The notes under the pieces were generated by a model, which saw only the letters and a list, made by a program, of their open reading frames with translations, had not been told where the DNA came from and ran no database searches. DNA of 64,000 nucleotides, taken from positions 28,797,137-28,861,136 of the forward strand of contig NC_052506.1 of NCBI RefSeq assembly GCF_014356525.2, written 5' to 3'. Shown here piece by piece: positions 11,468 through 21,676 of this stretch. Position 1 is the first letter of the stretch. Each line of letters opens with the position of its first letter. Source of the stretch: Nilaparvata lugens (Eukaryota; Arthropoda; Insecta; Hemiptera; Delphacidae). A program made the position numbers and the translations under genes.

Positions 11468-13445
11468 TATGATTTGCGGTCAAAATAATGAATGAATTAA
11501 CAGAACTTGAGAATTATGCCACTAGTTGAAACAAAGATTCTAGAAAAGTAACTTTCGTTCACCGCTCGAATCTTAGGCGAGACATTGCTTTTATGATCTA
11601 AGTCGGAAGTAACGATCATACTCATTATTGCATCCATACTCATGGTTTATAACAATAATGTTCGGCTGGTTTACGGTTAGCAAGGGGTGGGCACCGTTCT
11701 CACGAAATGGAACAGAAGTTTGAAACTGCTGGAACGAACATAAGGTGGAGAGAAATCACTTTTCCTTTAGATGAGCTATTCTATTGAGCATATTCAGTGA
11801 TGTAATATTATTTGGATTTCTGAGTGTCTGGTAATTATTTTTGTTTTAATCAGTTACAAGCTAAAAATAACTTTTTGTAGCTAATCAACTTGTGTGTCAA
11901 CATGTCAACATAATTATGATAGAATTATTGGAGAATAATGATTACAATTTCATTATACAACTTGTGTATGAATTAGGTACTGAAATTGGGTACAATAATA
12001 ATTAGATACAAAATTGTTAAAAAAAACATGCAGGACGGAAGACGGATTGGGAATGACTGGTGCAGCAATAGTCTGCAGTTGCATTTCTCCAAGACCACTA
12101 GGCTTATATCCTATTAGCCGGCTTGATCAAGAATAATTCCAGATGATTATTATATTATAATACTGTATGTAATTATTAACTTGAAGACCAGAATAATATT
12201 TTAGCTAGTACAGCCCTCTCCTATTCATTTCAATTTGAAATTTTGCATAGAAGAGGAAATTTCATAATGGTCTGAACTAATTGCTTTATTTGTCAAACTC
12301 TCTTCTTCCAGTGCTCATTTAGTCCACCCCCACACTCAAAAATTCCTCCTTGAACTTTTTTGCATTGTTCTGGTTGAACGTGGGCATGCTTTCTGCCCCC
12401 CCACCACATCTGCCACTGATCTGCGTATAGTAGTAGCTCTCTTCCGGCTCATTCTCTCATCTTTGGTTTGAATATTCATGACAGACCCAACCCCTAAACG
12501 AACAACTAATTAAACATTAATTGGAAGCCGAGGGCCTCCATTATAAAATTCCACACCACAGCAACCACAGCTAACAACCCAACATACGCTCGGTTGTTGT
12601 AGGCCTCCTCCTCTTTTAATTAGTTGGGTAGTTGCTCTTCTTTATCACCATTGTCCTCTCCATCCATCCATTACTCTATTCACTCTCTCTCTCTTTCCCG
12701 TTTTGATACTCTTCATACATCCACATAAGTATCGCTATTGAGAGCATAATCGCTTCAAAGAGCAGAGCGATAAATGCTGAAAAATTGTAAATTGGCTTTA
12801 AATATAATCATGTAGATTTTTAAAGCTGAAATTGGAATAAACCATCAGAAAAATGTTGATTTAGTGTATTGATTTGATGATGGACGCTTCCATGACTGCA
12901 ATTAGGTTGGTCCACCAGCAGCATTATGATTTATTGTAATTGAATTTATGAGAGATGTTTTCATGACAGTGGAGAGATTCGCGACTTTGATTTCATTGAT
13001 TTCAGCGGGTCTCGAACATTATTTGTTCTCGTTATTCTCAATTACACGAAGCAAATGAAACTAAAAAAATAATTGAATATGCTCCATTCAAATGTTTTTG
13101 AAATGTTCAGGGGACTTTGAAAATCATCTCATTATACAGAAGGAGGAAACAGAATCCATCCCTAACTCTTCATCAAAATTGAATTGATCTATTTCAAACT
13201 CGTCAATTCAAACAAGATGATTCAAGCGATTTTTCGAAAATTTTGAAAAATTGGAGCTTGTTATATAATTAAATATATGATATATAATTTGATAATATAT
13301 CTTATCTTATCATAATATATCATATCTTATCATATCTTCATGTACATTTGAAACGCTCGCTTCAAGAACGAAAATATGTTATCTATTGTATAATATTTCT
13401 ATCCATTCGCTTGTCAGTACAAATGTACTAACCGGCTACCTTTTA
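11468..13445. other. no gene recognised; pyrimidine-rich stretch at 12640-12715
   Basis: A long AT-rich interval without convincing ORFs. A segment around 12300-12715 is richer in G+C and C/T tracts, with several ATTA/TTAATT sites, and could be regulatory or conserved non-coding DNA; that is only a compositional impression. A TATCT/TATCAT-rich stretch lies at 13260-13340. Confidence 0.4.
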
Positions 13446-13677
13446 TGAGTGAACTAGCTTCCCCGGCGAACTTCGTACCGCCAAAAAATCAATGAATCTC
13501 ATGTTGCACTTTATTTGGTGAATCATGAATTTTATCTGACAATCAATTTTTTTCATTTACATCTCAATACGGACTTCCTATGTGCTTAGTCATGCAGTAT
13601 TTATTATTCCGGAAATTTATTCATCTCAATCAATTGGTAGTAGTATCTATCAGTAAAGTTTTGAATTAATAAAAAAA
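13446..13677 (+). repeat. dispersed repeat R15, 5' fragment
   Basis: It opens with ACTAGCTTCCCCGGCGAACT and parallels 14993-15210 almost word for word, including GTCATGCAG and TCTCAATCAATTG. It ends where the two copies diverge near 13677. Confidence 0.7.
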
Positions 13678-14065
13678 GATTTCAATTTTTATAATAGATT
13701 ATTGAAGATATTGACTTTTTTTTGAAAGAGGAGGAAAAAATAAAGCGCGCTAGCCTATTTTGATAGAATTAAATTTAATTTAAATATCAGATATAGCTGT
13801 TTCCATATACCAACTTTGAGTAACGGCGACTTTCAATAATAGAAATTCCAATTCTATCACATCATAAACTTTTAAATACTATTAATACATCAGAACTGTA
13901 TAGTTCATGCAATATTAAAAACAAATACAGACATTAATTTTGATATAAATATATAGATTGAATTCTATACTTTCATAAAAAAATTAATTTTATCTGTTGA
14001 TGTTGCATCGTCGATGCGATTTTTCTTCACACATTAAATGTCTCTAAAATCAATAAGACTTTTAT

Positions 14066-14125
14066 TAATTGACCGAGCGGAGTGAGGTCTTATATTCAAG
14101 TCTACCGTTTGGCATTTCTCTTAAT
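14066..14125 (+). repeat. R-P fragment adjoining the octamer array
   Basis: GACCGAGCGGAGTGAGGTC and TTTGGCATTTCTCTTAATG match the starts of the R-P copies at 10779 and 41012. The copy then passes directly into the TTTAAATG array. Confidence 0.7.
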
Positions 14126-14312
14126 GTTTGAATGTTTAAATGTTTAAATGTTTAAATGTTTAATGTTTAAATGTTTAAATGTTTAAATGTTTAAATGTTT
14201 AAATGTTTAAATGTTTAAATGTTTAAATGTTTAAATGTTTAAATGTTTAAATGTTTAAATGTTTAAATGTTTAAATGTTTAAATGTTTAAATGTTTAAAT
14301 GTTTATATGTTT
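14126..14312. repeat. (TTTAAATG)n microsatellite
   Basis: More than twenty head-to-tail copies of the 8-bp unit TTTAAATG, with one short unit near 14160. The array lies exactly where other R-P copies have GTTTGAATGTTTATATG. Confidence 0.95.
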
Positions 14313-14985
14313 ATCTCTTCTTCTCTATGTATATAAAAGGCTAAGCCCCGACAGACTACAAACTACTGAGCCTACAAACTTGAAATTCTGCTCAAATGTT
14401 TATGATAGCCTCAAAACATCCACTAAGAAAGGATTTTCAGAAATTTGCCCCCATGAGGGAGCTTGGGCCCCCAAAAAATCTTGTACTTTTTAACCGCTCA
14501 TTGCACAGCAAAGTCATGAGGTACTTTTTTGTTCAGCTACGAAAAAAAATCAGATCATTGCAGAAAAAATCCGACCAGGAGCAGAGAGGGGTCCAGGAGA
14601 GGGCATTTTTTGAAAATTTTCATGTAAAATCACACTACAGCTCAAACTAATTGGCCTACAGACTTAAAACTCTGCACAAATATTCTTCAAACATGCTAGA
14701 CGCACACTAAGAACGGATTTAGAGATATTTTGCCTCTAAGGGTTTCAAAGGATGAAAAAGGATCCTATATAGTAAGGTTATGAACATGGTAAGGTGAATG
14801 CCATATGATACTGATATAAATGACACATAATATTCTAACATATGTTGTAATCATTGGAAAGCTTCAAATAATTTCATCAATCAGCTGATCAAATTTAATT
14901 TTCTTTGGATCCTTCATACAATTTACAGTATTCCTTGTGATTAAGCCTGTCCTTTTTCAGCGTTGACTATTAATAATAAAGCTTT
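14313..14985 (+). repeat. dispersed repeat R14 (partner at 54402-54520)
   Basis: The segment containing AAGCCCCGACAGACT, CCTACAAACTTGAAATT and CATCCACTAAGAAAGGATT recurs as reverse complement at 54402-54520. Overlapping short readings (64 and 84 codons) shift frame within it and look accidental. There is a run of near-repeats (CTACAAACTACTGAGCCTAC, later CTCAAACTAATTGGCCTACAG) suggesting internal duplication. Function unknown. Confidence 0.5.
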
Positions 14986-15586
14986 TTTTACAACTAGCTT
15001 ACCTGGCAAACTTCGTACCGCCCAAAAGTCAATGTATCTCATGTCACACTTTACTTTATTTGGTGAATCATGAAATTTATCTGACAATCAATATTTTCAT
15101 TTACATGTGAATACGGACTTCCTATGTGCTTAGTCATGCAGCATCCATTATTCCCAAAACATATTCTTCTCAATCAATTGTTAGTAATATCTAACAGTAA
15201 AGTGTTGAATTAGAAAATAAAAAATATATAGGATAAATCAGTGTTTCAAAGATGAATTCAATGTTTTCGTAGTTGTTGATTGTCAATAGATGGTCCAGGA
15301 AATATGCGATGTACGATGAATCACACAGAATTACATATTCTTTCCATCTTCCATTTTAGGATGAATATAAGCTAAACTAAATTTGAAAAAATTGTAAGTT
15401 ATTCTGCCATTAATGAATGCAATATGAACAACTCTCTTCCATGGAGTGAATAATTTTTTCCAACATTTTCCGGTTACTCAATGATAGGGGATTGATAATT
15501 ATTTGTCTTCTACGGAACCATTATCTACAGCTGGTATCAATCAACTATACTTCAACTCCAAACTACCGTTGTAATACCAGTAGCCT

Positions 15587-15722
15587 TGAAATAAGTAAAC
15601 TCTTCATTTGTAGAGCTTTAATCAAATAAAATTGAACATGACTTTCTACTAGTAACGGATCAACAACATTTGATATTTATGAATGAATCAATGACAACGA
15701 AAACATATGGTTTATCATATCA
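15587..15722 (-). repeat. 3' LTR of the gypsy element
   Basis: Identical to 19197-19332 except one base (C/T at 15659 versus T). On the minus strand it begins TGATATGATAAACC and ends TTACTTATTTCA. Its first three bases supply the TGA stop codon of pol. Confidence 0.92.
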
Positions 15723-17620
15723 TTCTACCCGGCTAGATTTTCGTGTTATCTTAGGGGCAAGATGACGGAGCGACACAGTGGACTCTTGTCCATCAGGGCG
15801 ACGAATGTGAGCATACTCTGGGTTTGCCTCAATCAATTCAACTTCTTCTACTGATGAATCTTGCTTTGAATTTCGGTTCATTTTCTTCAGCCAAACTGGT
15901 CCTGGGCTCATTAGCCAAGATGGTAGTGACTGTCCATTTGTTGAGGATCTCATGTGTAGGAACATTCGTTCATGAGGGGTGCAATTTGTTGTAGTACACA
16001 AAAGAGATCGAATAGAGTGAAGTGCATCAGGCAACACTTCCTCCCATCGATTTGAATCAAGTCCTCCTGATCTTAGAGCTAGTGTTATTGCTTTCCATAT
16101 AATTCCATTATATCGCTCTACTTGACCATTCCCTCTCGGATTGTAAGGCGTTGATCTACTAGTTGCTATCCCTTTTGAGCCAAGAAAGCTCTTCAACTCA
16201 GTTGACATGAAGGATGTTCCTCTGTCTGTGTGAATATAGCTTGGAAGGCCAAACATTGATATTAATGAGACCAGGCAATTTATGACTGTTCTCGCAGTCA
16301 TGTCTGGACAAGGAAATACAAAGGGGAATCTTGAGTACTCATCAACCATCACCAGTAGGTATTTATTTCTTGTTTTTGATTGTACGGGTCCTTTGAAGTC
16401 CATATTAATTCGTTCAAAAGGTTTTGTTGCCTTTATGAGATTTCCTTTTGTCTTCATATACTGTGGTTTTATTTCAGAGCAAATTGCACAATTGGAGCAA
16501 ATTTTCCTTACATCATCTACAGTATAGGGGAGATTTTTCATTCTGAGCCAGTGGTAGAAACGAGTTACACCAGGGTGACAAAGTTCATCATGGTATTTTG
16601 CCAAAGCTGAGTTCAATGTTGAACAACCAGCTGTAATACATATACGAGAGAGTACATCAGCTGGTGCATTTTCTTTTCCAGGTCTGTAGACTATGTTGAA
16701 TTTGTATTCAGATAATTCTAGGCGCCACCTTTGTATCTTTTCATTTTTTATTTTTCTATTGTGTTGAGTGCCAAACATGAATGTGACTGATTTTTGGTCA
16801 GTGATCAAAGTGAATTGTTTTCGTAGTAAATAGTGTCTCCATTTTCTTATAGACTCCACAATGGCATAGGCTTCTTTCTCAACAGCTGAATGCCTGGTTT
16901 CACTTTGGGACAAAGTTCGTGAGAAAAAGGCTACTGGTCGAGAATTTTGTGTTAATGTTGCACCAATTGCAAAATCTGATGCATCTGTCTCAATTATGAA
17001 TGGTACATTTTCATCAACAAAGAGCAGTACCGCGGAAGCAATTTCATTTTTCAACAATTCCAAAGTTTCCATCTGATCTTGAGATAGAGGGAATTTCTGT
17101 ATGTGGACAAGGGGGTGAATCTTTTGAGAAAAGTTTTTAATCCATCGGGAGTAATGAGCCAGTAATCCCATGAGTCGTTTCATTTCTTTAGCATTTCTTG
17201 GGGGTGGAAAGTTCATGAGTGGTGCAAGGCGTTCTGGGTCAGGTTTGATTTCTCCATGTTTTATCTCATACCCAAGGAACTTCAATGATTTTTTTGAAAA
17301 TTTACATTTTTCTTCATTTATAGTCAAGCCATACAATTCAATTACTTGTTGAAATTTCTTAAGATTTCTGTCATGTTCTTCTTGATCTGAACCGCAAATG
17401 ACAACATCATCCAAATGGGCAAAGCAGTCGTTCAAATTCTCTCTTTCTATAAGTCCGTTTATTGTATGTTGGAAGGCAGCTACTCCATTGGTTACTCCGA
17501 ATGGTATTCGTTTGAACTGATAAAGTTTTCGGCCTACTTCAAAGGCAGTGTAATGTCGTTCATTCTCAAGAATCGGTATTTGATGGTAAGCTGACTTGAA
17601 ATCTACAGTACTAAAAAGTT
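15720..17620 (-). pseudogene. gypsy pol: RT (C-terminal part), RNase H, integrase
   Basis: Open from about 17620 down to the TGA at 15720-15722; an ATG is not expected because this is the continuation of the polyprotein. The RT palm has the box AHLDDVVICG (a His in the place usually taken by Tyr). RNase H follows with ETDASDFAIGATL and the TLSQSETRHS..EKEAYA region. Integrase has the zinc-binding H/CxxC segment (ICSNCAIC) and a complete catalytic triad in MDFKGP, HTDRGTSF and NGQVERYNG. The C-terminus overlaps the 3' LTR by the stop codon. The frame is separated from the upstream RT by a one-base change in a T run near 17620, so as read it is inactive. Confidence 0.9.
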
Positions 17621-18136
17621 GTACTTGGCAATTGTGTTTACAAGATCTTCGATCAATGGGAGAGGGTATGCATCTAAATTTGTGAATTTATTAATAGTCT
17701 GTGAATAGTCTATGACCATTCGTTTCTTCTGTCCATTGGTTACAATGAAAGGCTGGGCACGCCAACTGGACTGGCTTTCCTCAATTATTCCTTCTGTAAG
17801 GAGGCGATTGACCTCATTCTTCATGAATTCATAGTCATCTTGTGGGTGTCTTCTGGATCGGGTAGTTATTGGGTGGCAATCGGGAGTCAAGTCATTGAAA
17901 AGGGAACATGGTTTTATCATGGCCTCCACCAAGAGGCAATCTTTCAAGGGTGGTGTGGTTGTAGAATTATTATCTATTACAAGAGGCTGTTTATTACCAT
18001 TGAATGCTAAACTTATTGTAGAGCGATTCATCAAAAAATCGTGACCAAGTATCACATTGCAACAGCATTCTTTTAATACCAAGAGTTTAATATTGTTGTA
18101 TTCATTTCCTTTGTACACAATATTGCTATAACACAT
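17603..18136 (-). pseudogene. gypsy protease C-terminus and RT N-terminus
   Basis: This frame continues protease with the conserved NVILGHDFL (the ILG..FL motif), then the RT entry region: GIIEESQSSWRAQPF, KKRMVIDYSQTINKFT and AYPLPLIEDLV. It ends at a stop at 17603 caused by a one-base shift; the next RT text (VDFKSAYHQ) is in the neighbouring frame. It overlaps the upstream frame by about 60 bp, where another shift is needed to join the two halves of the protease. Confidence 0.88.
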
Positions 18137-18630
18137 GCTTTTGTAGCGGTGTTATGTTGAACAGATGCAAATCTTATAAAACAAGAATCTGATGCAGTTT
18201 TAAATTTATTTGTTTTTGCAAATTTTTCATCAATAAAACTGGCAACACTTCCGGTATCAATAAGAGCTGGTGTATTTATTCCATTCACCGAAACAATAAT
18301 TGTAGCTTTAGAAAGATTACTGGCTATACCAGCTGCAGTAATAGTTGACGTAGTTAGTTTTTCTTTGAGCGTTTTACTTTTACACACATGGGAAAAGTGT
18401 CCAATTCGGGAACATTTATGACAAGTCTTTCCTATTGCAGGACATTCTTGAGAATTTGAGTGTTTTTTATATCCGCAACGTTGACATTGAACGGATTTCT
18501 CTACAATTGCCTGTCGATTTTGGGTTACAGCATTAACATCTGAGAAAGATTCACTCAAGCTTATGTTTTTATTTTCTTCAACAGAGTTTGTATAACAAGT
18601 ACTTTTATGTTTTTGCGGACTCAAGAACAC
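18073..18630 (-). pseudogene. gypsy nucleocapsid zinc knuckles and protease active site
   Basis: It has two CCHC-like knuckles: CQRCGYKKHSNSQEC (spacing slightly long) and a canonical CHKCSRIGHFSHVC (CX2CX4HX4C), which bind the RNA genome during packaging. Downstream lies the aspartic protease catalytic motif ALIDTGSVASFID. It is entered from gag by a frame change at about 18605-18630; the sequence there contains GCAAAAACATAA. Whether this is a programmed shift or a lesion cannot be decided from one copy. Confidence 0.88.
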
Positions 18631-19180
18631 GTGCTTGGGAAACGGTTTCTTGTAGACTCAAATCTCCTTGTTGAAAAAGTTTCTCTTTAATTTCAATAGA
18701 ACATAACCCTGAAACAAGAGCATCTCTAATATGCTCGTTTTTGTTTTCTTCGGCTGACACTCTAGTGAAGTTACATGATAAGCTTAATCTTTTTAGTTCA
18801 GAATAGTAGTGATCAATGGACTCACCTATTTGTTGTTTTGCATTAGCAAGGCAGTATCGTGCATAAATTTCGTTCTTCGATTTAACAAACATATCTTCCA
18901 ACATGGATATAGTTTCTTCATATGAAGTATAGCTTTCCACAATTTCGTATAAAGCAGGTGATAAGAAGTTTACCAATATTTTCATTTTGTCTTTGGTTGT
19001 CGTTCCTTCTAAGAAATTTTCGAACGTCTTTTTCCAATGTTTCCACTCTCTCTCTGCCGTAGGCGAATCTGGGTCGATAGATAATTCCTTTGGCTTGAGA
19101 AACTTGTCAATATGTGATTCCATCTTATCTTCTTTGTAGTTACGGTTTTCAATCGTTTTTGTCTTTTTCTTTGTCGGCAT
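18605..19180 (-). CDS. gypsy Gag (capsid region)
   Basis: About 191 codons from the ATG at 19178-19180 to the stop at 18605. I chose this ATG because the longer reading begins at a TTG close to the LTR boundary. A lysine-rich start is followed by a capsid-like helical region with EWKHWKKTFENFL, YEIVESYTSYEETISMLEDM, ANAKQQIGESIDHYYSELKRL and IRDALVSGL, the pattern of Ty3/gypsy capsids. It would form the particle around element RNA. The reading is intact. Confidence 0.85.
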   Translation of the reverse strand: MPTKKKTKTIENRNYKEDKMESHIDKFLKPKELSIDPDSPTAEREWKHWKKTFENFLEGTTTKDKMKILVNFLSPALYEIVESYTSYEETISMLEDMFVKSKNEIYARYCLANAKQQIGESIDHYYSELKRLSLSCNFTRVSAEENKNEHIRDALVSGLCSIEIKEKLFQQGDLSLQETVSQARVLESAKT

Positions 19181-19196
19181 TTTTATTTGATTCAAT

Positions 19197-19332
19197 TGAA
19201 ATAAGTAAACTCTTCATTTGTAGAGCTTTAATCAAATAAAATTGAACATGACTTTCTACTAGTAATGGATCAACAACATTTGATATTTATGAATGAATCA
19301 ATGACAACGAAAACATATGGTTTATCATATCA
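19197..19332 (-). repeat. 5' LTR of the gypsy element
   Basis: A 136-bp partner of 15587-15722, with TG..CA ends on the minus strand. It is followed on its outer side by AGCCT (19333-19337). Confidence 0.92.
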
Positions 19333-20120
19333 AGCCTACACAGTTTATCATGGGGTGACGTGTTTCTTACAGCTGGTAACTTTAGATGCTAAATCATATT
19401 ATCTCAATATGATCTTGAATCATGATCATCTTTCCGTTCTTCAGTAGCCGCTAGGCCGACAATTTCGAAAACATAGGTCTGTAAAATGGATTAATAAATA
19501 ATCATTATTAGCCACCCTATTAAAATTTCTGGTCAGAAACCATCCCCAATATTCACACAACATATTCCCAAAGTTTCATGCCGTTATTTCAAGTATTTTT
19601 CAAGTCATAGGGAACAAACACACAAACAGACATTCATTTATATATATATATATATATATAGAAGATAGAAGATAGCATTCGGCTCTAACAAAAGCCTCTC
19701 TAAATGGAGGTAGAATGATAAGGTTGCCAACTTTCAGCTCTGTTGTTTTAACATTTTTTTTAAAATCACTTTCAAAAAGTTCATGTAGTACCTACGTTTG
19801 TGTTTGAGACACTTCTGGCGCTATCATAGTTTCACAACTATTCTTTTCCACACTCCTATCTCTTGCAGTCGTTAACCATATCTATAATAAAAAAAAGAGT
19901 TGGCTTATACATGTACGGGATAGGAAAATTATGTTTGACGCATCATCACGTCTGAACTACTGGACTAATTAACTTGAAATTTTGCATATAGGCTAGATTC
20001 TTAATTAACCAAGGATGGTTATAGGCCTGTTTTCGATTCTTCAAAATTTAATTACGTCAAGTTTTCAGATTATAAGGTTTTAAAATAGATCCTTGTGAAG
20101 CACGGGTTCCTGCTAGTATG

Positions 20121-20297
20121 TTTATATGTTGCGCATATACGGCGAAATGCAGTAATAGATTTTCATGAAATTTGACAGGTATGTTTCTTTTCTAATTGCT
20201 CGTCGACGTATATACAAGGTTTTTGGAAATTTCGCATTTCAAGGATAATATAAAAGGAATAAAAGCCACCTTCATACGCTAATATTAGAGTAAAAAA
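20121..20297 (+). repeat. R-P left part, host of the nested insertions
   Basis: Close match to 10832-11008 (GTTTATATGTTGCGCAT.TACGGCG ... CATACGC.AATATTAGAGTAAAAA). R-P resumes after the nest at 33656. Confidence 0.8.
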
Positions 20298-20574
20298 TTT
20301 GGTGTGGCGCACTCACACAACTTTCCTTGCCGTTATGAAAATTGATCACCTGACGCTACATTAGTGTTCCCGCGCATCTCAAGTCTACTATTCAAAGATT
20401 AGAGCCAGTTGGTGACAGGGTAATAACGCTGGAGACACACGAGGTCTGCTATCTCTTCATAGTGAATCATTTAATAGAATCAACAGTTGCCAATAGTTTG
20501 CAATTGGATAATCAAATTTTCTCCATTTTCGAGTTTATTTTTAATTTTAGGTGAAAATGTTACTGAACATTAAT

Positions 20575-20907
20575 TGTTCGGACTTTATATGAATGTTTCC
20601 CTTTATTGTCTGGTGTTGTGTGGTGGAGGGGGCAATTATATGGTGATGCGCATAGCATAATCACCAGTTGCCGATTGACAGCCAATCAAACAGCTACAAG
20701 TGTTGTCTCGTCTTGTATCATGATCTGGACCTGGGATCCTGGAAGCAAGGAGGATCTGGACATGAAGGTAGGCCTATGTTATTGTGCACTTGGCCATTTT
20801 AATTGTTCAACTTGCTACCTGACGCCAGACAACCCAAAAGTTCTCGATGTAATTGATACAGTCCACAAACCAGAGTGCTGTTTGAGCCAGCCTCTGTCGA
20901 ATAAACA
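20575..20907 (+). repeat. BEL/Pao 5' LTR
   Basis: 333 bp from TGTTCGGACTTTATATG to GTCGAATAAACA. The copy at 32708-33099 matches throughout but carries 59 extra bases (32829-32887). ORFs on both strands over this LTR are accidental. Confidence 0.9.
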
Positions 20908-20925
20908 TGGTCCTCCGGGCCGGAT
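20908..20925 (+). promoter_or_regulatory. candidate primer-binding site of the BEL/Pao element
   Basis: TGGTCCTCCGGGCCGGAT directly abuts the 5' LTR. A TGG start complementary to the CCA end of a tRNA is expected here. The matching tRNA was not identified. Confidence 0.65.
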
Positions 20926-21676
20926 TGATTTGTTAATCAAATTTGAATAGGACATAAGTTTGAAATATCGTCTAATAGGTTTGTTGTTTTCTATGCCTAT
21001 TTTATTCTTGGTTTTTCTGTGTATATGCCTTGTTTTTGTCGTCATAAATGATGTGGAGCTCTTCCTGGGGGAGTCACTCTCACCTCCAAGGATAGGACAA
21101 CACATGTAGGGTGAATCTTGTACTAAGTCAATGGTGTAGCGGCTATGAATTTGTAATTGCGTGCGTGGACGCTGAGTGAACACCAGACTGATTGACTCAC
21201 TACAAGACTCAATACAATTGTCGGAATCGCGGGAGGCCTAAACGCTCGCTCACCCTTGATTCCTCTAATGACAAATTGTATAATGATGAAAATTTTTTAT
21301 AAGTAGTGTAGCGATCGCTAAACACTGAATACGGATACCTTAAAATTATTACCTGTGAAGAATGAGCATACAAAATCATACAGGTCGAGCAAAAATCCCG
21401 AGGTAGATAATTTACGGGACTGCGTCTCTAATAAGTTCTGAAGGATAAAATACGGTATTTGAACCAAATATCGTTCAGAATATATTTCGAGATCAGAGTC
21501 TTGTCGGGTTTAAGCTCTATTGTAGGAATTTATATGATCTATGGCTGCCACTGCTGTGCAATTGATGTGTTCGCTCCTAAGTCAAGGTAGGTAACAGATA
21601 AAAGCTGATATATGAGCAGGTAAGGACAAAGAATAAATATCTTGATCTGACCCCACTCGCTACATCCACTTAGACC
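20926..21676. other. BEL/Pao 5' untranslated region, left of the nested element
   Basis: Non-coding sequence between the primer site and the inner element. The rest of the leader resumes at 28509. No gene. Confidence 0.6.

Larger units (their letters stand above)
15587..19332 (-). mobile_element. Ty3/gypsy LTR retrotransposon with 136-bp LTRs and AGCCT target duplication
   Basis: This is a structurally complete element on the minus strand: 5' LTR 19197-19332, gag, zinc knuckles, protease, RT, RNase H, integrase, 3' LTR 15587-15722. The host pentamer AGCCT is present at 15582-15586 and 19333-19337, and once in the empty copy (near 52185, as GGCT on the other strand). The LTRs differ at one base, so the insertion looks young, yet the coding region has several single-base frame changes. 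The leader between the 5' LTR and the first gag ATG is only 16 nt and has no obvious TGG-starting primer site. The order protease-RT-RNase H-integrase is that of Ty3/gypsy. Confidence 0.92.
14990..20120 (+). repeat. dispersed repeat R15, long copy interrupted by a gypsy element
   Basis: The parts 15225-15586 and 19333-20120 together match the reverse complement of 51520-52534, which is uninterrupted. The copy runs from ACTAGCTTACCTGGCAAACT to GAAGCACGGGTTCCTGCTAG. The (TA)n run near 19640 and the AGAAACCATCCCCAATATTC block (19540) are internal landmarks; the latter also occurs at 34345. No protein is encoded. The clean empty site at 52185 proves that 15587-19332 is an insertion. Confidence 0.75.

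Noticed and set aside
20606..20950. Plus-strand ORF of 114 codons as a host gene, also at 32613-33103
   Set aside because: Both are translations of the BEL LTR.
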